NCBI RefSeq assembly: GCF_900013425.1
Contig: NZ_FBXK01000005.1
Coordinates: 3,063,501 to 3,127,500 of the forward strand
Direction: 5' to 3'
Source of the DNA: Sphingobium sp. Z007
GTDB lineage: Bacteria; Pseudomonadota; Alphaproteobacteria; Sphingomonadales; Sphingomonadaceae
DNA: 64,000 nt
This document shows positions 37,420-45,776 of the stretch, one piece after another (positions within the stretch are counted from its first letter, which is position 1; each line of letters starts with the position of its first letter). A program made the position numbers and the translations under genes. The notes beneath the pieces are model-generated. The model was not told the origin of the DNA. It did not search any database and saw nothing but the letters and a program-made list of their open reading frames with translations.

Positions 37420-38339
37420 ACAGCGCTGCTCCCGACTACCAGGCATCCTAGAAACATCAGCAACCCCGAAAAACGATTGGACCGGAATTTGGCGAGCGGA
37501 TCGACGCCATCTTGCTTGAGCGTGGCCACTTGCCATAACAGATGCGCCGCCATCGGCAGCAGCGCGGCCAACGCCAGCAGTTGGCCCTGCACCTGCCAGA
37601 TCGCGCAGGCCCATAATATCAGCGCCAGCGCGTAGCAGAGCGTTACGCCGCCCCGCACACGCCGACCCATCGACAAGGCGCTTGATCCGATGCCGATCAG
37701 CGCGTCATCCTCCCGATCCTGCAGCGCGTAGATGGTGTCATAGCCCACCACCCAGAAAATCGTTCCCGCATAAAGCAGAAGGCCGGGCAGGGTGAGGGCG
37801 CCTGTGACTTCGCTCCACCCGACCAGCACCGCCCAGGAAAAGACCAGCCCCAGCCAGACCTGCGGCCAGCCGGTGATCCGCTTCATGAAGGGATAGGCGG
37901 CCACCAGCGCCAGGCTGCCGAGCGCCACGACTTGCGCATAACGATCAAGTTGCAACAGCACGATCAGGCCGATGAGGCACAGCGCCAGCAGCCAGGCCCA
38001 GGCGACCTTTAGCGACATCGCCCCGCTCGCCAGCGGCCGGGCGGCGGTGCGCGCCACTTTACGGTCGAGGTCGCGATCGACAATGTCGTTGAACACGCAG
38101 CCCGCGCCGCGCATCGCGATGCTGCCCAGCAGCAGCCAGGCGATCAGCGGCCAGCGGGCCAGGCCGCCGCCCGCCAGCGCCACGGCCCAGGCGCCCGGCC
38201 AGAAGAGCAGCCACCAGCCGATTGGCCGGTCGAACCGCGCCAGTTGCGCCAATATGCGCGGCGTTTCCGGCAGGCGCGCCAGCAGGCCGCGCGCTTCGCT
38301 GTCGGGGACGATCGCCTGTTTAACCGTCGTCTGATTCAC
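37416..38339 (-). CDS. ubiA: 4-hydroxybenzoate polyprenyltransferase
   Basis: A 307-residue UbiA prenyltransferase for ubiquinone synthesis. The two Asp-rich motifs are FNDIVDRDLDRKVART near residue 84 and YDTIYALQDREDD near residue 205, with multiple hydrophobic helices between. I chose GTG 38339, because GGAG lies about seven bases upstream; the longer frame from 38432 adds an Arg-rich leader unlike the family. Integral inner-membrane enzyme. Divergent from rsmE. Confidence 0.92.
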   Translation of the reverse strand: MNQTTVKQAIVPDSEARGLLARLPETPRILAQLARFDRPIGWWLLFWPGAWAVALAGGGLARWPLIAWLLLGSIAMRGAGCVFNDIVDRDLDRKVARTAARPLASGAMSLKVAWAWLLALCLIGLIVLLQLDRYAQVVALGSLALVAAYPFMKRITGWPQVWLGLVFSWAVLVGWSEVTGALTLPGLLLYAGTIFWVVGYDTIYALQDREDDALIGIGSSALSMGRRVRGGVTLCYALALILWACAIWQVQGQLLALAALLPMAAHLLWQVATLKQDGVDPLAKFRSNRFSGLLMFLGCLVVGSSAV

Positions 38340-38433
38340 CGTGGCTCCGTTCGGATGAGCTTGTGGAAGCCCGCATCTTCTCTTTAGGGAAGAACGGGCC
38401 GACCACAAGCGCGGCCGAACCGGAAGAGACAAA

Positions 38434-39180
38434 ATGACCGCAATGCCCGCCTGGCCGCCGCAAAGCGCGCCGCGACTCTATGTCGAAACCCAGTTGGGGG
38501 AGGGGGTCGTGGTGCCGATCGACGGCAATCCGGCCCATTATCTGATCAGCGTGATGCGGGTGAAGCCCGATGATATCGTCCTGCTGTTTGATGGCCGGTC
38601 GGGCGAATGGGCGGCGCGCGCCCGCAATATCCGTAAGCGCGATCTGGTGCTGGACTGCGTGGCGCAGACCAAGCCGCCCGAACATGTGCCCGATTTCTGG
38701 CTCTGCTGTGCCCCGATCAAGAAGGGGCGGATCGACCTGATCGCCGAAAAAGCGTGTGAGCTGGGCGTCGCCCGGCTCCAGCCGGTGCTCACCCGCCGCG
38801 CGGTGGTGGACAAGCTGAACCTCGATCGGCTGCACAGCCATCTGGTCGAGGCGGCCGAACAATGCGGCCGGACCGCGCTGCCCGATCTTGCCGACATGGT
38901 GAAGCTCGACGCCTTGCTCAAAAGCTGGCCGGCCGATCGCCACCTGTTTTTCGCCGACGAAACCGGCGGCAGTCCGCTGGACGCCACGCTGCGCGCGCAT
39001 CCCGGTCCCGCCGCCTTTCTAGTCGGGCCGGAAGGCGGCTTTGACCCGGCCGAGCGCGATGCGATCCGCGCCACGCCGGGCGCGGTGCCGGTGTCGCTGG
39101 GTCCGCGCATCCTGCGCGCGGAAACCGCGGCGATCGCGGCCACCGCGGCCTGGATGACGATCAATGGCGACTGGAATTAG
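38434..39180 (+). CDS. rsmE: 16S rRNA (uracil-1498-N3)-methyltransferase
   Basis: A 248-residue SPOUT methyltransferase. The SAM-binding knot region is visible as FLVGPEGGFDPAERDAI and SLGPRILRAETAAIAA. The N-terminal PUA-like part contains HYLISVMRVKPDDIVLLFDG. RsmE methylates N3 of U1498 in 16S rRNA. It precedes gshA on the same strand, a common order in sphingomonads, with a 99-base gap. Confidence 0.93.
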   Translation: MTAMPAWPPQSAPRLYVETQLGEGVVVPIDGNPAHYLISVMRVKPDDIVLLFDGRSGEWAARARNIRKRDLVLDCVAQTKPPEHVPDFWLCCAPIKKGRIDLIAEKACELGVARLQPVLTRRAVVDKLNLDRLHSHLVEAAEQCGRTALPDLADMVKLDALLKSWPADRHLFFADETGGSPLDATLRAHPGPAAFLVGPEGGFDPAERDAIRATPGAVPVSLGPRILRAETAAIAATAAWMTINGDWN

Positions 39181-39279
39181 TTTCATTCCGCTATTGGATT
39201 GCCGCCATCATAGGCAGGCCCTATGTGGTGATCGCCCGTCTTTGTTTGACGGGCCAAGGGGAAGCAGTAAGGGCGGGGC

Positions 39280-40653
39280 ATGAGCACTAGAACCGACTCC
39301 GGGGATCATGATCCCGTCATCGAAAACCGCGACCAGTTGATCGCGGCCTTTTCCAAGGGCGAAAAGCCCAAGGACCGTTGGCGGATCGGGACCGAGCACG
39401 AGAAATTCGTTTATAATCGCCGCGATCACCATGCCCCGTCCTATGAGGAAAAGGGTGGCATCCACACGCTGCTGATCGGCCTGACCCGCTATGGCTGGAA
39501 CCCGGTGTTCGAGGGCGACAATATCATCGCCCTGTCCGGCGCCGACGGCACGATCAGCCTGGAACCGGCGGGCCAGCTGGAACTGTCGGGCGCGCCACTG
39601 GAAAACCTGCACCAGACCTGCGCCGAAACCGGGCGGCATCTGGAGCAGGTGAAATATGTCGGCGATATGCTGGGCCTGGGCTTTCTGGGCCTGGGCATGT
39701 GGCCGGACAAGACCCGCGCCGAATTGCCGATCATGCCCAAGGGCCGTTACGAGATCATGCTGCGGCACATGCCGCGCGTAGGGTCGATGGGTCTGGACAT
39801 GATGCTGCGCACCTGCACCATCCAGACCAATCTGGACTATGGCAGCGAAGCCGACATGGCGCAGAAATTCCGCACCTCGCTGGCGCTGCAACCGCTGGCG
39901 ACCGCGCTGTTCGCCAATTCGCCCTTCACCGAAGGCAAGCCCAACGGCTTCCTGTCCTATCGCAGCCATATCTGGTCGGACACCGATCCCAAGCGCACCG
40001 GGATGCTGCCCTTCGTGTTCGAAGATGGCTTTGGCTATGAACGCTATGCCGACTATGCGCTCGATGTGCCGATGTATTTCGTCTATCGCGACGGCAAATA
40101 TATCGATGCGTCGGGCCACAGCTTCCGCGACTTCCTGGACGGTAAACTCTCCGTCCTGCCCGGCGAAAAGCCCACGGAGAAGGATTGGGAGGATCACCTC
40201 TCCACCGCCTTCCCCGAAGTGCGAATGAAGAGCTTCCTGGAAATGCGCGGCGCCGATGGCGGGCCGTGGAACCGCATCTGCGCGCTACCCGCGCTATGGG
40301 TGGGCCTGCTTTACGATCAGGGCGCGCTCGACGCGGCGTGGGACGTGGTGAAGGACTGGACCATGGAGGAGCGGCAGATATTGCGCGATTCCGTGCCGAA
40401 GCTCGGCCTCAACGCGCCGATCGGCGGCGGGCGCAAGCTGCGCGACATTGCCGGGCAGGTGGTCGATATCGCCCGGTCCGGCCTGGCATCGCGCGCGCGC
40501 CTCAACGGCGTGGGCGACAATGAGACGGGTTACCTGTCCTTCCTGGACGAAGTGGTCGCGTCCGGCAAGACCAACGCCGAACGGCTGCTCGAGCGCTATC
40601 ATGGCGAATGGCAGGGCGACCTCAGCAAGGTCTATGGCGAAGAGAGCTTCTGA
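39280..40653 (+). CDS. gshA: Glutamate--cysteine ligase (plant-type, GCS2)
   Basis: A 457-residue enzyme for the first step of glutathione synthesis, in the plant/alphaproteobacterial class. Diagnostic segments are RIGTEHEKFVYNRRDH near residue 33, LEPAGQLELSGAP, MPRVGSMGLDMMLRTCTIQTNLDYG and MRGADGGPWNRI near residue 320. Length is typical. ATG 39280 follows GGGGCATG with a moderate Shine-Dalgarno sequence. Followed by a hairpin-rich intergenic region. Confidence 0.94.
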   Translation: MSTRTDSGDHDPVIENRDQLIAAFSKGEKPKDRWRIGTEHEKFVYNRRDHHAPSYEEKGGIHTLLIGLTRYGWNPVFEGDNIIALSGADGTISLEPAGQLELSGAPLENLHQTCAETGRHLEQVKYVGDMLGLGFLGLGMWPDKTRAELPIMPKGRYEIMLRHMPRVGSMGLDMMLRTCTIQTNLDYGSEADMAQKFRTSLALQPLATALFANSPFTEGKPNGFLSYRSHIWSDTDPKRTGMLPFVFEDGFGYERYADYALDVPMYFVYRDGKYIDASGHSFRDFLDGKLSVLPGEKPTEKDWEDHLSTAFPEVRMKSFLEMRGADGGPWNRICALPALWVGLLYDQGALDAAWDVVKDWTMEERQILRDSVPKLGLNAPIGGGRKLRDIAGQVVDIARSGLASRARLNGVGDNETGYLSFLDEVVASGKTNAERLLERYHGEWQGDLSKVYGEESF

Positions 40654-40657
40654 TTTA

Positions 40658-40681
40658 ACTATTGACCAATCCGTCAATAGT
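40658..40681. promoter_or_regulatory. Palindrome after gshA
   Basis: ACTATTGAC and GTCAATAGT form a 9-bp palindrome with a six-base centre. It may be an operator or a termination hairpin at the end of gshA. Confidence 0.4.
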
Positions 40682-40779
40682 CGATATAGTGCACATGGCG
40701 TTTTTTGTTTGCGTTTAATTATGAGTCGCGGTATCTGAGTTTTCAGAGGCCGAAAGTGGTTTGCTTTCGGTTCGCGAGT

Positions 40780-40807
40780 CCGACACTTGGATGCATACAA
40801 GTGTCGG
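40780..40807 (-). terminator. Hairpin at the end of the methyltransferase gene
   Basis: CCGACACTTG and CAAGTGTCGG pair perfectly around an eight-base loop. A second hairpin, CCGAAAG/CTTTCGG, lies at 40750-40770. They separate convergent genes. No T-run is evident. Confidence 0.45.
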
Positions 40808-40814
40808 GCGCTAG

Positions 40815-42113
40815 TTATTCCGCCGCCTGTGCTGTCATCGCCGTCTCACGCTTCTTCCCCGTCACCCAGGCGAAGAAGCGCGGCACTGGCGCGTTGCGCT
40901 CCATCCAGTCGCTATAGGTGCGATAGTCGGGGTCGGCCGACAGATGCTGTTCTTCGGTCTTAGCGCGCCAATAATAGACCGCATTGGTCAGCCCCAGCAT
41001 CGCGCAATTGCGCACCATGTCCACCAGCGATCCGCTGACCGACAGGAAGGGCAGGGCGGAAAACCACCAGAACAGGTTTTTCGACAGATAGGCCGGGTGC
41101 CGCGTCCAGCGATAGGGGCCGTGGGTCAATATGCCGCGATGGGTGAGGTTGGAAAAGCGCAGGCCGAACGCCACCGTCGCCCAGGCATACAGGGCAGTCA
41201 GCAGCACCAGCCAGCCGCCCAGCAGCCATTGCAGCGGGACCGACCCCTGCGTCCAAACATCCCATTCCGCGCCGCCGGCATGATAATCCAGCGGCCCGCC
41301 GCCGCCCATCAGCACGAAGGGCGGGTAGCAGATTAGCGCGGCCAGCCAGCCGCTCAAGAGCGGATTGGCGGTGCGGATGTGCGAATCCAGTGGCTTGAAG
41401 GTCAGGATATAGCCCACCGTCGCCAGGCAGACGTCGATCATGAACATGACGGCGATCAGGAAGCCGGCCAACGCGATCGGATTGTCCAGCGCATCCTCGA
41501 TCCGCCATTCGACCACGCTGGAAAAATTGCCGGGCACGATCGATACCATGAAGGCGAGGAAAAACCCCTTCACCGCCCAGGCGCGGGCATGGTGACCGAC
41601 CTGCACCATGTCGGCCTGCCCCGCCACGCCACCGATGACCCATTGGCCGAAACTGAAACAGGCGTCCTTCGGTTCGACCAGCCGTCGGTCGATCCAGATG
41701 ATATAGGGCACGGACAGGGCCAGCAGCCAGGGGGCAGCCGCCATGAACAGGTCCATCGAAAAGCGGTAATTGCCGCTCCAATACCAGCGGGCAATGCAAT
41801 AGAAGATGGCGATGGCGAGCCAGGTCGCCCACAGCCCGGCGATCTTGACGATGCTGATGTCCAGCACGTCGCGCACGCTCCGCGCCGGCCCGCGCCAGTC
41901 GATCCCGGTCGATGCGTTGCGATGCACCTTATCCACGATCAGCGACCACAGCACCATCGGCAGACCGCAGGCGACCACGGCGGCAAGGCCCGCATTGGGA
42001 CCGTTCATCCCATAATGACGCGCCACCAGCGTCCAGAGGCCAAGGCCCACCAGGCCGGCGATGCCGACACCATGGCTGACGGCGGATTTCGGACAGGGAT
42101 CGGCATTGTTCAT
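40815..42113 (-). CDS. ICMT/PEMT-like membrane methyltransferase
   Basis: A 432-residue protein with about ten hydrophobic segments. The C-terminal quarter has the isoprenylcysteine methyltransferase-like signature GPYRWTRHPAYLSKNLFWWFSALPF, a SAM-binding region, followed by YRTYSDWMERNAPVPRFFAW. The long N-terminal membrane region is unlike classical ICMT. I chose ATG 42113 although the frame stays open to 42590, because the extra 159 residues are compositionally unlike protein and antisense to the resolvase. A small ORF upstream overlaps the start (ATGA). Confidence 0.8.
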   Translation of the reverse strand: MNNADPCPKSAVSHGVGIAGLVGLGLWTLVARHYGMNGPNAGLAAVVACGLPMVLWSLIVDKVHRNASTGIDWRGPARSVRDVLDISIVKIAGLWATWLAIAIFYCIARWYWSGNYRFSMDLFMAAAPWLLALSVPYIIWIDRRLVEPKDACFSFGQWVIGGVAGQADMVQVGHHARAWAVKGFFLAFMVSIVPGNFSSVVEWRIEDALDNPIALAGFLIAVMFMIDVCLATVGYILTFKPLDSHIRTANPLLSGWLAALICYPPFVLMGGGGPLDYHAGGAEWDVWTQGSVPLQWLLGGWLVLLTALYAWATVAFGLRFSNLTHRGILTHGPYRWTRHPAYLSKNLFWWFSALPFLSVSGSLVDMVRNCAMLGLTNAVYYWRAKTEEQHLSADPDYRTYSDWMERNAPVPRFFAWVTGKKRETAMTAQAAE

Positions 42114-42256
42114 GCCAGTGGCTTTAGCGCAAAATGGTAAGCAAGGGGTGAACCAGCGCCTGTCGCTGATCGATCGATGGTGGGGAATGTGGTGCCCGGG
42201 GACGGAGACTGCGGCTCGGTCTGATCGGGATTTTCGGGATCGCCGTTGTTTTCCAT
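42110..42256 (-). CDS. Small ORF crossing the attR site
   Basis: A 48-codon frame (MENNGDPENPDQTEPQ...) with AGGAGCAACTTT immediately before ATG 42256. It ends in an ATGA overlap with the membrane methyltransferase start. The 17-base att core (42190-42206) lies inside it, so its start and first residues come from the element and the rest from the chromosome. Expression could couple the methyltransferase to the element. It may not encode a functional peptide. Confidence 0.45.
   Translation of the reverse strand: MENNGDPENPDQTEPQSPSPGTTFPTIDRSATGAGSPLAYHFALKPLA
42190..42206. repeat. attR core, copy of tRNA-Phe 3' end
   Basis: TGGTGCCCGGGGACGGA, identical to 49810-49826 over 17 bases. Bases on both sides differ, which sets the crossover region. 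It is the partner to the tRNA-Phe copy next to the integrase. Confidence 0.9.
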
Positions 42257-42375
42257 AAAGTTGCTCCTGTCGGCGGTATGAAGACCGGGGACGGCACCGA
42301 ACCACCGACATATCCGGGCTGATGATGAAGTGAGGGTGGACCGGCAGCGTCATCCCCGATCGTGGTCGCCGATGG

Positions 42376-42969
42376 TCAGGCGGTGATCGGTTCGGCCATC
42401 GAGACCTTGATACGATGGACCGTCGCGACGCCGACCTTGAGCTTCTTCGCGGTGGCATTGATGCTGGTGCCGCGCGAGAGTTCGCGTCGAATGCGATCGG
42501 TCTTCGCTGGATCGAGCGATGGGCGACCGCTCTTCTTGGTGCTGCGCGCGAGACCGGCCAAAATTCTCTGGCGCAAAATCGACCGTTCAAATTCGGCGAA
42601 GACCGATAGCATCGAGAACATCGCGCGCCCGGCGGGCGTCGACGTATCGAGACCTTGCGTGTGCAAATAGAGGTCGACGCCTCGATCGTTGATCTCCGCC
42701 AAGAACGCGACCAGATGCTGGAGTGATCGACCCAGACGATCCACCGACCAGCACGCGATAAGGTCGATTTCGCGGCGCGTAACCATCTTCATGAGACGAT
42801 CATAGCCGGGACGCTGATCCCGCCCCTTGGCACCCGAGATGCCTTCATCGGCCAGTTCGGCGATGATGGTCCAGCCCAGTCGGTCAGCGACAGCCATGAG
42901 TTCGCGGCGCTGGTTGTCCACCGTCTGGCTGTCGGTCGAGACCCGGAGATAGAGAGCGACGCGTTTCAT
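42376..42969 (-). CDS. Serine recombinase, Tn3-resolvase type
   Basis: A 197-residue small serine recombinase. The catalytic Ser lies in VALYLRVSTDSQT near residue 11, with Arg residues in DEGISGAKGRDQRPGYDRLM and WSVDRLGRSLQHL. The C-terminal HTH DPAKTDRIRRELSRG binds DNA. Such enzymes invert or resolve DNA; here it may be part of the element or of a lost transposon. No matching res site was identified. It begins at 42969 and is divergent from the broken small ORF. Confidence 0.92.
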   Translation of the reverse strand: MKRVALYLRVSTDSQTVDNQRRELMAVADRLGWTIIAELADEGISGAKGRDQRPGYDRLMKMVTRREIDLIACWSVDRLGRSLQHLVAFLAEINDRGVDLYLHTQGLDTSTPAGRAMFSMLSVFAEFERSILRQRILAGLARSTKKSGRPSLDPAKTDRIRRELSRGTSINATAKKLKVGVATVHRIKVSMAEPITA

Positions 42970-43052
42970 GACCGCTGACTCTCATATCTGGAGAATGGAC
43001 TCAAGCACTTCAAATACTTCGATAATCTGCCTATCCTATGATATGGCAAGCT

Positions 43053-43307
43053 ATGAGTTTATATCGTCTCCGTGTTGGCGATCTCGTGGTTCGCGAGACC
43101 GATATAGGCGATTGAACCAAGCGGCATGTCGGCGAGGTGATCTCGGTCCGGGCACGGATCAGATATTTCCATCCGACGCAGGATTGGCGCGACTTGTGGA
43201 ACCTCCACCATGCGACGCCATATCCCTATGCGCCATTTCGGGAGGATCGTCGCTGCCGGTTGATCCGCGCAGAGGTCGACCAGTTGGATCGTCTCAGGCT
43301 GCGGTGA
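43053..43307 (+). pseudogene. Small ORF interrupted by an in-frame TGA
   Basis: ATG 43053 opens MSLYRLRVGDLVVRETDIGD, then TGA at 43113-43115 (codon 21), after which the same frame continues for 63 codons with TKRHVGEVISVRARIRYF and WNLHHATPYPYAPFRE to TGA 43305. Codons are otherwise protein-like (Trp and Tyr rich). It is most simply a nonsense-mutated gene; UGA readthrough is possible but unsupported. The family is not recognised. Confidence 0.5.
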
Positions 43308-43313
43308 TGGCGA

Positions 43314-43931
43314 TCAGGCCGCAGCGGCCCGTTCCCTTTCCGCGCGCAGTTCCTTCGACGCGCGAGCGCACGTTTCGTCGATCAGTTCGGCATTGAAGTG
43401 CTTGCGACGTTTGCCATGCCACACCACCGATCCGACATCTGACTCGTCATCATATTCTATGAAGTCAGGCCAATCAGGATGAGGACGCCGACGACTACGG
43501 CTTTGCCCATCAGCCTTCCACCACCGATTGAGCAAAACAATCGAGTCTTTTGGGCGGGAGCATCGTTTGTCAGAGTTCAACGGGAGTTGGAGGAAGAATG
43601 CCAATGCCGATTCTGCCAGATAGACAGGCACAGTGAATCGCTTGTGGTGATGACCTGCCTTGCGACCAGATACCGCTTGTGATGACACCTCGCCGAGATA
43701 AATCGACAGCCCCTCTTCAGCGATTGTGGTGCGGACTTTGTGCTCCGGCCTCATGCGGCCCTCGAAGCCCTTGGTTATTCCAACATACTGAAGCTTGGGT
43801 ATCGTCTGTCGATCAACCGTTCCGGCCGCCATGTATAGGACCTCACCCATATCCCATTCACGGATTACGGCTTTCGCAGCTTTGACGCTATCATACGGCC
43901 CATACCAATCGACAACCACAGCATAGGTCAT
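43314..43931 (-). CDS. Divergent GIY-YIG-like protein
   Basis: A 205-residue protein of the element. MTYAVVVDWYGPYDS begins it; the segment GEVLYMAAGTVDRQTIPKLQYVGITKGFEGRMRPEHKVR resembles the GIY-YIG core (Leu-Tyr-Met, Tyr-Val-Gly and Arg). The rest is Arg-rich with a basic C-terminus ending KELRAERERAAAA. ATG 43931 is used; an earlier in-frame start at 44000 is less likely. The nuclease assignment is tentative: only the motif pattern supports it. Confidence 0.5.
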   Translation of the reverse strand: MTYAVVVDWYGPYDSVKAAKAVIREWDMGEVLYMAAGTVDRQTIPKLQYVGITKGFEGRMRPEHKVRTTIAEEGLSIYLGEVSSQAVSGRKAGHHHKRFTVPVYLAESALAFFLQLPLNSDKRCSRPKDSIVLLNRWWKADGQSRSRRRPHPDWPDFIEYDDESDVGSVVWHGKRRKHFNAELIDETCARASKELRAERERAAAA

Positions 43932-44450
43932 ATTTCTCTCCCCCAGAACAGGGCCCAATAAACGGCAACGGGATGAGCAAGGCAAGTGTCCCGCTCCCAA
44001 ATCAACTGAATGCGGAACAGGAAAATCGCGATCTGTGAAGTGACGGAAATGCTCGACTTCATGGCCGCAAAAACAGGCGGGTTTATGGAATGGCTTTCAA
44101 GGGCATCCGTCAGCACGGCATCACCATGCCCACCATGATCTCCGACATCGTCCCGGCCAAATCGCCGATGCCATCATCGCTCAAGATCGTCAGGCGCAGA
44201 TGTCGATAAAGTCTGGCCGTATCATCAGGCCGGGATCGTTCGCCTGTCATCGTGAACAACATCGTCAGATCGGTCCGCACAAGGCACAAATATAGAAGTG
44301 TCGGCCGCTCCCTGATCGATCAGAAAGGCGAACATCGGATGACGCCCTTTCTGACAGGGAGAAGGTGCCGGATCGACCAGCCCGGACGATAGCGCTGATC
44401 AGGCCATCATCGGCCGCCCATGGTCAAAATGGACCTGCCGAAGGTCTCAA
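43932..44450. other. Element region without a recognised gene
   Basis: Over 500 bases with only short open frames. A 42-codon plus-strand frame (MRNRKIAICEVTEMLDFMAA...) at about 44012 lacks a clear ribosome-binding site. It probably holds remnants of lost genes. Confidence 0.4.
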
Positions 44451-44649
44451 CCCCTACACCCACTACACCGATTTCAGCCTACCCCTACACTCGATATGGG
44501 CGCGAAAGCCGCAGAAAACCGTGCCTTATTCACCGAGGCGTAGGGGGTGTAGGGGATGTAGACTTACTTTCATTCAACCAGATCATCATTAGCATACGCG
44601 CCCATGGGGGAATGCAAAACCACCCTACATCCCCGTCACCCCTACACCC
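44451..44649. repeat. Iteron-like CCCTACA repeats
   Basis: Five copies of a (C)CCTACA/TGTAGG(G) core occur in about 200 bases, around 44452, 44484, 44549 (inverted), 44624 and 44641. GGGGATGTAG (near 44552) and CTACATCCCC (44625) are exact inverse copies. Such clusters are typical of replication origins and regulator sites. Just upstream of a helicase-like gene. Confidence 0.6.
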
Positions 44650-44696
44650 GATGCGCGGGAACAAGACGATGGGAAATTATGATGAAGTCGTGCGCA

Positions 44697-44726
44697 ACTT
44701 CATAGACCGGGGATTGTCTATGAAGT
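44697..44726. repeat. 11-bp palindrome in the element
   Basis: ACTTCATAGAC and GTCTATGAAGT are perfect inverse copies around an eight-base centre. Dyad symmetry next to the iterons fits an operator or origin hairpin. Confidence 0.6.
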
Positions 44727-44922
44727 CACGGTCTACGGTCAAACCGGTTGAAGAGAAAACGGCGGAAATCTTGAGGTTCTGCACCCGATTATCGTCTCGA
44801 TCGCCTTTCGTCATCCGGCACTCATTTCAATTTTGACTTCGATGGGGGTGATACAGCTAAATAATAACAGAAGACGGGTCGCACCGATCTCAAAAGAATT
44901 CGATAAATACCTCTGACGATGA

Positions 44923-44928
44923 TATAAT
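44923..44928 (+). promoter_or_regulatory. TATAAT -10 box
   Basis: A perfect -10 hexamer with a weak -35 (TTCGAT, about 44899). A start near 44936 would produce RNA that meets the hairpin at 44951 before the helicase-like gene. Confidence 0.5.
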
Positions 44929-44950
44929 CATTGTTGTCATAGAGAGGTTG

Positions 44951-44989
44951 GGGTTCTGAGGCGGTGCGACACGCTTCAGAACCCTTTTT
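44951..44989 (+). terminator. Hairpin with T-run upstream of a gene: terminator or attenuator
   Basis: GGGTTCTGAGGCG pairs with CGCTTCAGAACCC and is followed by TTTTT. It lies about 20 bases before the start of the helicase-like gene and after the -10 box, so a short RNA of about 55 bases or an attenuator is possible. Confidence 0.7.
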
Positions 44990-45009
44990 CTATGAGGTTA
45001 TTTTGAGCT

Positions 45010-45696
45010 GTGTCGTATCTTGAAATTGTAAATCAACATAAAGCGGAGATCATCCGCTGCAAGTCTGCCGGGGAAGAGATTGATCAGGAAATGATCTTCG
45101 CTCCTGTTGATTGGGCGGACGAAGAAATCAGCAATGGATATTTCAAATGGCTGGTTGCCAACAAGGTGGCCACGCGCGCCGAAATCAACATTGCACGCAC
45201 CCGCCAAATGGTAGCGTCCGTGCTGGGAAGCTATCCGTCAACCTGCTGCGCCTATGTCGGTGCATACGCAGGCATGCGGCAAGCACTGGTGACCTACGAT
45301 GGCCAAATCTCGCTCGTGGACGCCAAGGGCGCTCGTAGTCATTCGATCATCACGGACTATCAGACCGAAGCAAGGGTCTTTGCAGTCGAACACCGACTGC
45401 CATTTGCTCGCGAAGCAATCAATGACGCGATCAACGTCTGGCACGAGGACAAACGTAAGAGCCGGTTGGATGTCATTCGGCAAAATCTTGCCCCTACGGC
45501 CACGTTTGATTGGGTCGAACTAGCCCGCCGATGTTTCGATTGCTCTGCAACGTCGCCAGAATTCGTCGCGGCGGCGCTCATGAAGTTTGTCCACCAGACC
45601 AAGCGCAAGCTGCACAATCAACCGGTCCAAGATCATCTGATGCCAGTTTTGCTCGGCCCGCAGGTGTGGATCGGCGTGCAAAAAGGACCCCGTTAG
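45010..45696 (+). pseudogene. Helicase/primase-like protein truncated by IS21
   Basis: A GTG-started frame of 228 codons. The last native residues KFVHQTKRKLHNQPVQDHLM-PVLLGPQ match the strand just before Walker A in VapE/DUF5906-like SF3 helicases, where a GxGKS loop would follow. Base 45665 begins IS21; the final ten residues are IS-encoded, so the Walker A and ATPase domain are lost. The remaining N-terminal part has no other known domain. It is cut in the middle; nothing of the 3' part is found at the other IS end. Confidence 0.6.
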
Positions 45697-45776
45697 CGGG
45701 GTGATCGGCGTCTAAAAGGGACCCCTCATTTCGATGGTTTAAGCAGCCGGCTGGATTTTCAGGCGGCGAGATCGGG

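Noticed and set aside
35716..37635. A 639-codon plus-strand frame
   Set aside because: It is antisense to the phospholipase D-like gene and has no recognisable domain.
39208..40197. A 329-codon minus-strand frame over gshA
   Set aside because: Shadow of the gshA coding strand; gshA is unambiguous by motifs.
42114..42590. N-terminal extension of the membrane methyltransferase
   Set aside because: The extra 159 residues are antisense to the resolvase and Ser/Arg-rich, cross attR, and ATG 42113 has a coupled upstream ORF.
44420..44836. A 138-codon frame through the iteron region
   Set aside because: It is made largely from the CCCTACA repeats (Thr/Pro runs) and has no ribosome-binding site.
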